From Bacillota bacterium (GTDB taxonomy: Bacteria; Bacillota; Limnochordia; Darwinibacteriales; Darwinibacteriaceae), in assembly GCA_012799115.1 (NCBI GenBank), contig JAAZLY010000144.1, positions 1 through 10,860 on the forward strand: 10,860 nucleotides of DNA, in the 5' to 3' direction. This document shows, piece by piece, positions 1 through 5,854 of the stretch. Made by a program: the position numbers and the translations under genes. Position 1 is the stretch's first letter. Each line of letters begins with the position of its first letter. The notes beneath the pieces are model-generated. The model was not told the origin of the DNA. It ran no database searches and was given only the letters and a program-made list of their open reading frames with translations.

Positions 1-17
1 CTAACCTAATCTCATCC

Positions 18-51
18 AACCTCTCGCACTTGCGGGAGGTTGTTTTTCTTT
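18..51 (+). terminator. Rho-independent terminator of an unseen plus-strand gene
   Basis: A 10-bp stem (18-27 with 32-41, one G-U pair) closes a four-base ACTT loop and is followed by GTTTTTCTTT. The T-tract lies only on the plus-strand side, so it ends a gene entering from the left. Stop codons at 2-4 or 7-9 could be the end of that gene. The minus-strand gene at 64-543 ends just beside it, so the two units converge. Confidence 0.8.
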
Positions 52-63
52 CACGTCCTATGG

Positions 64-543
64 CTATCTTGGCGGGAGGGTTCCCCGCTCCTGCAAGTAA
101 ATCTGCTTGAATCCCTCTTCCACAAAACTAGTGGACGCCTCTAAGAAAATGAGCTCGTCAATATCAACGATGACAAGTTTTCCAGCCTGATCGACGAAAC
201 TAAGCGTCGCATCCTCCATACCTACCTTAAGGTTGGTATAGATGCGGGCTAAATCAGTAGGATCACTTGCCTCAAAGGACATTGCGTTCCCGCCAGAGAA
301 ATGCAGCATAACATCTGGGCCCTCCATTGGTTCCAACCCTTGCCCTTGATCTTCCATCCACACTTGGGCGAGTTGGACACACTCTAAGTTCAGGGCCAAA
401 GTCCTACCATCCACGGTAGCAAAGATGAAGAAGCCGTCTTTTTTGGCTTGAAACGCCCGCTTAAAGCGTCCCCAGGCAGCCTCAGCTACTGGGAAGGTCA
501 GGGGTTTTTCATAAGAGCGAATCCACAGCTTGATAAAATGCAT
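64..543 (-). CDS. Hypothetical protein, 159 aa, last gene of the minus-strand cluster
   Basis: I do not recognise this protein. The start is well supported: an AAAGGAGG ribosome binding site (550-557) lies 6 nt before the ATG. It has no signal peptide or membrane segment, so it should be cytoplasmic. It looks like a small alpha/beta protein, with a basic N-terminus (residues 1-36) and then beta-rich stretches. Residues 38-62 and 113-136 share a pattern: a hydrophobic strand, an Asp/Gly turn, and a second strand ending in V-x-L-A or I-F-L-E-A. A middle part (75-105) has a His-Phe-Ser-Gly-Gly turn. This suggests a duplicated beta-hairpin unit. It lies 24 nt after the SprT-like gene and is probably co-transcribed with it. 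Its single Cys (55) argues against a metal-cluster role. Confidence 0.75.
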   Translation of the reverse strand: MHFIKLWIRSYEKPLTFPVAEAAWGRFKRAFQAKKDGFFIFATVDGRTLALNLECVQLAQVWMEDQGQGLEPMEGPDVMLHFSGGNAMSFEASDPTDLARIYTNLKVGMEDATLSFVDQAGKLVIVDIDELIFLEASTSFVEEGFKQIYLQERGTLPPR

Positions 544-567
544 ACTAGGCCTCCTTTAATACCGACC

Positions 568-1326
568 CTAGAGGGCCGTTAGCGACGACAAGGAAACGTA
601 GTACTTGTCATACCGAGTTCCCTTTTTATCCATATAGGGGCCGTCCTTGGCTGGTACCATGACAGTGGCCCTCTTGTTGATGGCTGCGATCATGCCTTTC
701 TTCATTCGTCCTTGGTGATGAAATGTCACCTCATCACCGACTCTGAGCCCCTTTTGATATGCGATCTCCCTTGCCGTAGGGAGCTCATGATAACTTGAAC
801 CATGGCCAAAGAGTCTTCGTGCTAACCCTTTGAACCGCTCTTTGCTGCAGTTGGATTTCCCATAATAGGCTGCTTCAATCACATGACAAAGTTCGTGTTC
901 AAGGACGAAAAGAAGTGCCCATAGAGCATTTGGTGCCGATAATCCACAGACCAACTTCGATCGTTCTACCTCATCAAACTGGAAAAGGAAACTGACGCCA
1001 ATGCGGATCTCAAAGCGCATCTGAGGCGGAGCCAAGTCCGGTCTGGATCGCTTGATTATGGTCTTACCGGCACTCTTGGTCATTCGTGTAGAAAGAGAAA
1101 ACGTTAGCCTATCGCCGATTTCCTCGTCCCACCGCTTACCAAAAAACTGCTCAATATACAGATCAAGGAGCAGTTTCAGGTCCTCCGTAGATAGTCGTTT
1201 AAAGCGCTCTCCGTCCCAGTTTTGCGACGTTTCACTGAACTGCTTGATAAGCTCAGCCCGCCTTTGTTCCAGTTCTTCTTCCCCATATTCCAACTCCATC
1301 AAAGGACGGCACAATGTTGTCCTCAC
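568..1326 (-). CDS. SprT-like zinc metalloprotease-domain protein
   Basis: A 252-aa cytoplasmic protein with a SprT-like (zincin) domain. The HExxH helix is HELCH at residues 144-148, preceded by the hydrophobic run ALLFVLE; His144 and His148 would bind zinc and Glu145 would be catalytic. After it comes S-K-E-R-F-K-G-L-A-R-R-L-F-G-H (161-175), which matches the HGxxF...FGH segment of the family, except that Ser161 stands where the third zinc-binding His is expected (Cys160 and His175 are nearby). Residues 196-250 (GDEVTF...KKGMIAAINKRATVMV...YYVSLSSL) look like the small SH3/KOW-like barrel often found at the end of such proteins. The GTG start overlaps the upstream stop by 4 nt (GTGA) and has GGAAGG before it, which suggests translational coupling. 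An in-frame ATG at 1299 lacks a ribosome site. Relatives include bacterial SprT and eukaryotic Spartan, which cleaves DNA-protein crosslinks; the substrate here is unknown. Confidence 0.8.
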   Translation of the reverse strand: MRTTLCRPLMELEYGEEELEQRRAELIKQFSETSQNWDGERFKRLSTEDLKLLLDLYIEQFFGKRWDEEIGDRLTFSLSTRMTKSAGKTIIKRSRPDLAPPQMRFEIRIGVSFLFQFDEVERSKLVCGLSAPNALWALLFVLEHELCHVIEAAYYGKSNCSKERFKGLARRLFGHGSSYHELPTAREIAYQKGLRVGDEVTFHHQGRMKKGMIAAINKRATVMVPAKDGPYMDKKGTRYDKYYVSLSSLTAL

Positions 1327-1814
1327 TCACCTTCCACGTTCCATACTCGGTCAAGCACCTCTATTTTGCTGAGATTTCGCACCCAATACATGGCTCGTTC
1401 TCCTGGAATGATAACCCTTAGCGGTGCAGAATCCTCCCCGAGGGGCATCCCATCGATCTGGTAGGCAAGGATGATTTGTCGACTAGCCAGGACCTCTGCG
1501 GGTACATCAATCGAATAGCCATCACCGGCCACCAAACGCATGCTGAGCACATGGTCTTGTTTTTGGCCATACTGGGCAAGTAGGTCACTGAACAAAGCGC
1601 CCGCCGCAGTAAAGGGGGTCTCTTCTCCAGCGGAGTTTACGGCTACTACATCCACCGTCTCCTTGGGCAGAGTCTCCAGCATAGACACTGAAACGCTAAG
1701 GGCATCTTCAAACAGTCCCTCAATGGTAAGAATCGAACTGTCAGCGAAGATCATTCCTGTGGCCAGAGCAAGTAGCATAAGGGCCAGGCATAGCCTACCC
1801 ATCCATTTTCTCAA
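1323..1814 (-). CDS. Small secreted protein with a sulfite-oxidase (molybdopterin-binding) type fold
   Basis: About 163 aa from the preferred TTG start, which lies 10 nt after AAGGAG (1825-1830). A GTG at 1823 is only 1 nt from that site, and the ATG at 1802 has no good site. The N-terminus is a signal peptide: RKWMGR, a hydrophobic stretch, then a likely cut after MIFA before DSS. The mature part resembles the Oxidored_molyb (sulfite-oxidase) domain at low similarity: an L-P-K-E-T-V-D strand, a G-Y-S-I-D-V-P segment, I-L-A-Y-Q-I-D-G-M-P-L, then A-P-L-R-V-I-I-P-G...Y-W-V-R-N-L-S-K-I-E-V-L. There is no Cys in the mature protein, so the usual molybdenum-ligating Cys is missing. It may bind another ligand or no cofactor. 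It sits between the response regulator (21-nt gap) and the SprT-like gene (4-nt overlap). The fold is inferred from motif order, not from a search. Confidence 0.7.
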   Translation of the reverse strand: MRKWMGRLCLALMLLALATGMIFADSSILTIEGLFEDALSVSVSMLETLPKETVDVVAVNSAGEETPFTAAGALFSDLLAQYGQKQDHVLSMRLVAGDGYSIDVPAEVLASRQIILAYQIDGMPLGEDSAPLRVIIPGERAMYWVRNLSKIEVLDRVWNVEGE

Positions 1815-1835
1815 ACCTTCCACTCTCCTTCTTTT

Positions 1836-2195
1836 TCAAGCCAAACAGCTGGCAAGCATCTTCGTCATTTCCTGTAGATCCACAGGTTTACAAAGATGCT
1901 GATCGAATCCTGCTTGTAGTGAACGTTCGACATCCTCTGGACTGAAAAAGCCCGATACAGCGATGAGTTTGATATGTTTCAGCGAACCATCACTTCGAAT
2001 GAATCGGGCAACTTCATAGCCATCCATTCCAGCCATCGCTATATCACAGAGAATGACCTTTGGTGCTTGTTCCTTGGCAATTGCTATACCCTGTTCTCCG
2101 CTGTAGGCAGCAATTGCAGGATAGTGTTGGTGACTCAGATATTCACAAAAGAGATCCGCCAGGTCCCGATTGTCGTCAATGACAAGTATCATCAT
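1836..2195 (-). CDS. Receiver-only response regulator
   Basis: A 119-aa stand-alone receiver domain with no DNA-binding or enzymatic output, like CheY or Spo0F. The key residues are present: Asp7-Asp8 (acidic pocket after M-M-I-L-V-I), phospho-acceptor Asp51 in ILCDIAMAGMDG, Ser81 in IAVSG (the Thr/Ser switch position), and Lys103 in CKP. I chose the ATG at 2193-2195 because GAAAGG lies 6 nt upstream. The longer frame from a TTG at 2216 has no ribosome site and would overlap the kinase gene. It follows the kinase by 13 nt, so the two very likely form a phosphorelay pair. With no output domain, it must act by protein contact or pass phosphate to another partner not seen here. Confidence 0.92.
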   Translation of the reverse strand: MMILVIDDNRDLADLFCEYLSHQHYPAIAAYSGEQGIAIAKEQAPKVILCDIAMAGMDGYEVARFIRSDGSLKHIKLIAVSGFFSPEDVERSLQAGFDQHLCKPVDLQEMTKMLASCLA

Positions 2196-2208
2196 TCCCA
2201 ACCTTTCC

Positions 2209-4572
2209 CTATTCAAGGTCTATAGGTAGTCGCATCATGACAGAAGAACCCTGTCCTGGGCCAGGACTACTCGCCGATACATCTCCTCCATGCATTTCCA
2301 CAATGCCTTTTACGATGGTCAGACCCAGGCCAAGACCTCGATTGTGGGGGTCATCGGAAGTAGTTAGACCCTGCGCAAAGGGTTCAAAGACTTGAGCCAA
2401 TACCTCTGTGCTCATTCCCACACCATTGTCCTCTATCGTGATGACAGCCAAGTCATTTTGAGTCTGCAGAGTCACACAAACAGTTCCCTGCTCGCAAACA
2501 TACTTCAGAGCATTTCCCAAGACATTGACAATACATTGGGTGATCCGTAATGCATCCGCCTTTACGAAGACAGGTTCTATGCAAATCTTGGTTTTCAGCA
2601 AAATGCCTTTTTCCCTAAACTGGGGTTCCATATCACATATGGTATCGGCAACGATTTTGTTTAGCTGAACCCTCTCCCTGCATAAGCGCATCTTATTCTC
2701 AGATATCCGGGTGATGTCAAGTAATCCGTCCGTCAATCGAGAGAGATGCTCAATCTGACGCTTGAGGATCTCAATGGTACGAAGACTCCTTTGTTCCTTA
2801 ACCGTCAGCTCTAGGAGGGCCACTCCACTGGAGATTGTGGCAATGGGATTTCGCAGTTCGTGGGATAGGATGCTGATAAACTTGTTCTTGTTTTCGTCAG
2901 CTCTCCTAAGTGCGTTCACAAGTTCGAGGGCTTCTCTCTGGCTTTCCTCCAGCTCCTCCTGGGCTCTTTTCTGTTCTGTAATGTCAGCAAAGGCTACCAA
3001 GCTACCGGCGTATTTTCCCCCTTCGTCGATCAAGGGAGTACCACTTAGGTAAGCCCATACTGGGCTCCCATCCTTCTTCTTCAGCTTAACTTCATAGCGA
3101 TTCGGTCTTCCCCGCTTTCGATCCGCCCTCTTTTGCAGCGCAGTCTCATGCCACTCTTCGTCCACGAACGTCTCCCAACATTGACCAACCAACTCATCCA
3201 AGGGGTACCCGAGAAGTTCTGCTACACCAGTGTTCGCTTCTGTCACGTATCCATCTTGATCGGACCACCAAAAGCCATCATGGGAGGTCTTGAAGAGCTG
3301 GCGGTACCTTGCCTCGCTCTCCCGCAAAGCCTTCTCCACACGAGCCCGCTCCATAGCTGTCCAGGTACGTTCAGCGGTCCCCTGGACAACTTCCACTTCA
3401 CTTTCGGACCAATCACGAGGTGTACGACTTGTGACCGTTAGACTTGCTACCAAGCTACCATCCTTAAATATGGGAACCGAGAGAATAGCCCCAATATTCA
3501 TCGAAGCAAGGAGGGTCTGGGTGGCTGCGGAGAGGTCAAAGTATGTGACATTCCGTCCAGAACGGAGAATTGCCATCATCTCGGATGAATCCGTCACCGA
3601 GAAGGTATCCCCCACTTGGGTTGCATGATGGAAGTCCGCATCTTCCAAGTGATCACAATAGATGGCCCTAGGTACGTCCAGATATCTCTTCAATAGGCCA
3701 GTCGACGCTTGCCGAATCTCGTCTTTATCACCCAAAGAGCGCAGGATGTCACTGAGGTTGAGAAGATACTCTTGGCGTCTTGCGTTACTTCTCAGCACTT
3801 CTTCAGCTAACTTACGCTCCGTGATGTCCTGTGCAGCGATAGCCAGACCGCCAGGAACAGGGGTGGCCACGATGCGATACCAAACATCCGAATTCGTATG
3901 AAATTCACGATCCTCAAGTTCTATAGCTTGTCCAGTTTCCATGACCTCTTTGTAGATGGCCAAGACATGTGAAACCCAAGACGAAGGTGCAACCTGTGAA
4001 ACAGGCCGCCCGATGGCAGTCTCCGTGAAGTCCATCCTTTCCTGGGCGGCCTTGTTTTGATATACCAAGGTAAAATCGACAATGTTCCCCTCATCGTCAC
4101 ATATAGGTGCAAGTATCGAAAATGAGTCTAGGGAATTATCATTCACAGCGCGGAAGAGATCCTTGCGTTTCTGGATCTGTCGTTCCATCTCTTTGCGTTC
4201 TGTAATGTCAACGGCAGCGATGATCAGTTTGCCCTCAGTGCCAAGTCGTGCCTTGACAACAGCATACCAACGATCCAAGGTCGTACTTCGCACCTCAAAT
4301 CTCGGTATCTCTTCGTTAGCTATAAACTCCAAGTAGCGCTCAACCACATCCGGGTCAAAGGCAGAAAAAACCTCCGAACCCCTTTTCCCCACAATATCTT
4401 CCCTGGGTCGTCCCAGCAGTCCTGCAAAGACAACGTTTACATCTAAAATCACGTAATCCTTTGGTTTGCCCTGAGCATCGAAGATAACTTGTCCGACGTG
4501 TAGCGCCCCTACACGAATGTCTCGCAAGAGGCGGTGATAATCACTACAGTTCTGGCATCTAAGCGTCTCCAT
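2209..4572 (-). CDS. Soluble multi-PAS/GAF sensor histidine kinase
   Basis: A 787-aa histidine kinase without transmembrane segments, so it senses a cytoplasmic signal. Domain order: PAS about 15-127 (ending A-V-D-I-T-E-R-K), PAS about 138-255 (ending A-A-Q-D-I-T-E-R-K), GAF about 268-405, PAS about 417-535 (ending A-D-I-T-E-Q-K), HisKA about 560-625 with phospho-acceptor His571 in SHELRNP, and HATPase_c about 673-785. The ATPase boxes are intact: N box NVLGNALKY (683-691), G1 DNGVGM (715-720), F box FEPF (729-732) and G2 RGLGLGL (745-751). The N-terminus carries C-Q-N-C (6-9), which might bind metal or act as a redox switch; this is speculative. The ATG has GGAG 6 nt upstream. It lies 59 nt after the DegV-family gene with no clear terminator between them, and directly before its likely partner receiver. 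The ligand cannot be inferred. Confidence 0.95.
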   Translation of the reverse strand: METLRCQNCSDYHRLLRDIRVGALHVGQVIFDAQGKPKDYVILDVNVVFAGLLGRPREDIVGKRGSEVFSAFDPDVVERYLEFIANEEIPRFEVRSTTLDRWYAVVKARLGTEGKLIIAAVDITERKEMERQIQKRKDLFRAVNDNSLDSFSILAPICDDEGNIVDFTLVYQNKAAQERMDFTETAIGRPVSQVAPSSWVSHVLAIYKEVMETGQAIELEDREFHTNSDVWYRIVATPVPGGLAIAAQDITERKLAEEVLRSNARRQEYLLNLSDILRSLGDKDEIRQASTGLLKRYLDVPRAIYCDHLEDADFHHATQVGDTFSVTDSSEMMAILRSGRNVTYFDLSAATQTLLASMNIGAILSVPIFKDGSLVASLTVTSRTPRDWSESEVEVVQGTAERTWTAMERARVEKALRESEARYRQLFKTSHDGFWWSDQDGYVTEANTGVAELLGYPLDELVGQCWETFVDEEWHETALQKRADRKRGRPNRYEVKLKKKDGSPVWAYLSGTPLIDEGGKYAGSLVAFADITEQKRAQEELEESQREALELVNALRRADENKNKFISILSHELRNPIATISSGVALLELTVKEQRSLRTIEILKRQIEHLSRLTDGLLDITRISENKMRLCRERVQLNKIVADTICDMEPQFREKGILLKTKICIEPVFVKADALRITQCIVNVLGNALKYVCEQGTVCVTLQTQNDLAVITIEDNGVGMSTEVLAQVFEPFAQGLTTSDDPHNRGLGLGLTIVKGIVEMHGGDVSASSPGPGQGSSVMMRLPIDLE

Positions 4573-4631
4573 GCCAACTCCCCCTCGAAGGACAATTCCG
4601 GAGTTCCTAGCAAATTCAGCCTAGCTTCCCT

Positions 4632-5519
4632 TTAGTCTTTGCGCTCATTTCCGACAAAGAACAGTGCAACCGTACCGGGACCTGTATGGGACCCAATGAC
4701 TGTGCCTACACTATTAATCATCACCTTCCCCTGCAGTAGAGGAAATCTCTCTTCCACCAAATCTGCAACTTTACGGGCGTCAGAATAGCAATCCGAGTTG
4801 GAGATAAAACACTTACCAGAATACTCTGTGCTGCCTTCCGCATGAAGTTCCATCATCTTCACGAGCTCTGCGATAACTTGCTTCTTCCCCCTGATCTTCC
4901 TGCGGGGGATCAACTTCCCTTCAGCATTCATGTTCAGTAAGGGGCAAATGTTCAGCAACGTGCCCATTGTGGCCGAGGCGCTAGAAATGCGGCCCCCCCG
5001 TTTGTAATGCATGAGATCTGTGGAGAAGAACCAGTGATGGATCCTCAACTTGTTGGCCTCTATCCAGCTCTGTACTTCTTCTATGGAGACTCCTTGATCC
5101 CTGAGATCGGCAGCCATGTCTACAAGCAATCCATAACCCGAGGACGCCCCTAAAGAATCCACGAGCAGGATCTTCCGTTCTGGGTACCTTGCTAGCAAGC
5201 TTTCCCTAGCAAGAATGGCGTAGTTGTATGAACCAGACAAACCGGAGGAAAGCGAAATGTGAAGAATGTCCTTTCCATCCTTAAGATAGGGTTCGAAGAA
5301 GTCCGTATATTGGCCAACATTCACCTGAGATGTGGTGGGCATCGATCCAGCCTTGACCCTCCGATAGAAATCTGCAAAGGGTATGGTTTGACCCAAGTCG
5401 TCTGGGTATTGAACGCCGTCCAAGATAAAGTGAAAACACACATAGGGGATCTTTCTCTTTTCCAAGTGTTCATGGGGCAGATCCACCGTTGAGCAGCACG
5501 TTAAGACATAGTTCGACAT
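4632..5519 (-). CDS. DegV-family fatty-acid-binding protein
   Basis: A 295-aa protein of the DegV (FakB-like) family. Members bind a single fatty acid; the best-studied ones present it to the kinase FakA for phosphorylation and entry into phospholipid synthesis. Family signatures visible here: T-T-S-Q (62-65) after S-M-P, the S-L-S-S-G-L-S-G-S-Y loop (89-98) that holds the carboxylate, V-D-S-L-G-A-S-S-G-Y-G (120-130), the K-R-G-G-R-I-S-S segment (173-180), and G-S-H-T-G-P-G-T-V-A (276-285). The length is normal. No FakA-like kinase gene is in the window. The ATG is preceded by GGGAGGG with an 11-nt spacer, slightly long. It is the first gene of the minus-strand cluster and divergent from nrdD. 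Whether its lipid role relates to the downstream kinase is unknown. Confidence 0.93.
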   Translation of the reverse strand: MSNYVLTCCSTVDLPHEHLEKRKIPYVCFHFILDGVQYPDDLGQTIPFADFYRRVKAGSMPTTSQVNVGQYTDFFEPYLKDGKDILHISLSSGLSGSYNYAILARESLLARYPERKILLVDSLGASSGYGLLVDMAADLRDQGVSIEEVQSWIEANKLRIHHWFFSTDLMHYKRGGRISSASATMGTLLNICPLLNMNAEGKLIPRRKIRGKKQVIAELVKMMELHAEGSTEYSGKCFISNSDCYSDARKVADLVEERFPLLQGKVMINSVGTVIGSHTGPGTVALFFVGNERKD

Positions 5520-5565
5520 ATGCGCTTCATCCCTCCCTGTATTCTAAAGTCTTTCCCAACACAAG

Positions 5566-5594
5566 TGTATCAAAACTTTAGAACCATCTTTCAA
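5566..5594 (-). promoter_or_regulatory. Candidate promoter for the DegV-family gene and minus-strand cluster
   Basis: On the minus strand, TTGAAA (5589-5594) and GATACA (5566-5571) are separated by 17 bp. The -35 is good; the -10 matches TATAAT at only 3 of 6 positions. It would start transcription near 5559, about 40 nt before the DegV ATG. It is the best sigma-A-like candidate in this gap. Confidence 0.45.
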
Positions 5595-5688
5595 CGATGA
5601 GTCCCTGTTTTCCTTCTGGGAGACTGACCCTCGATCAATTGCTTCCAATTCAGCGAGTTTCGGCTAAACAAATTGGGCTAGATTCCTA

Positions 5689-5717
5689 TTGAACCCACGC
5701 AACATGTGCGGTAAAAT
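5689..5717 (+). promoter_or_regulatory. Promoter of nrdDG
   Basis: TTGAAC (5689-5694) and TAAAAT (5712-5717) with an exact 17-bp spacer, close to the sigma-A consensus. Transcription should begin near 5724, leaving a leader of about 130 nt before nrdD. The spacer holds the distal NrdR-like box, and the proximal box covers roughly +5 to +20. Confidence 0.7.
5697..5712 (+). promoter_or_regulatory. Distal, degenerate NrdR box
   Basis: ACGCAACATGTGCGGT matches the NrdR consensus (ACACwATATATwGTGT) at about 10 of 16 positions, and is itself nearly palindromic. Alone it would be weak. It begins exactly 32 bp before the proximal box, with a 16-bp gap, which is the three-turn spacing typical of paired NrdR sites. 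It lies within the -35/-10 spacer and touches the -10. Confidence 0.6.
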
Positions 5718-5728
5718 AAGAGATGTAA

Positions 5729-5744
5729 ATACAATATGTAGTGT
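5729..5744 (+). promoter_or_regulatory. Proximal NrdR box
   Basis: ATACAATATGTAGTGT matches the NrdR consensus at about 14 of 16 positions. NrdR is a zinc-finger and ATP-cone repressor that represses ribonucleotide reductase genes when dATP is high. The site lies just downstream of the predicted start of nrdDG transcription, where bound repressor would block RNA polymerase. Confidence 0.8.
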
Positions 5745-5854
5745 TTTTGTGTTTTTGCTAACGAGAGACTGCCCATGTTACGAATTATGGCAAATGAGAC
5801 GAGTTCAGGACAGCGTCTCCTGCTTTTCTCTTTGTCCACGAAAGGGAGCTTTGT
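5745..5854 (+). other. nrdD leader with a possible hairpin
   Basis: Untranslated leader of nrdDG. GAGACG (5796-5801) can pair with CGTCTC (5814-5819) across a 12-nt loop, followed by the pyrimidine-rich CTGCTTTTCTCTTT. GAGAC at 5765-5769 could compete for the same 3' arm, and CAGGA/TCCTG (5806-5810 with 5818-5822) is a further exclusive hairpin. I recognise no known riboswitch class. The nrdD ribosome site AAAGGGAG follows, 6 nt before the ATG. Confidence 0.3.

Noticed and set aside
1052..1902. Several overlapping plus-strand open frames (1052-1372, 1222-1464, 1540-1902)
   Set aside because: They are antisense to well-supported genes, lack ribosome sites and have low-complexity Ser/Arg-rich translations.
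2196..2216. Longer response-regulator start at the TTG at 2216
   Set aside because: No ribosome site precedes it, it overlaps the kinase stop, and the ATG at 2195 has a well-spaced GAAAGG.
2762..4336. Plus-strand and short minus-strand frames inside the histidine kinase gene
   Set aside because: They run across conserved kinase domains in other frames and have no start signals or recognisable motifs.
4573..4631. Possible terminator between the DegV-family gene and the kinase gene
   Set aside because: The only pairing (AACTCC/GGAGTT) has a long loop and no T-tract.
5645..5676. CCAATT...AATTGG inverted repeat upstream of the nrdD -35
   Set aside because: The arms are only 6 bp with 20 bp between them, and no FNR or Rex consensus is present. 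AT-rich 6-mers like this occur by chance.
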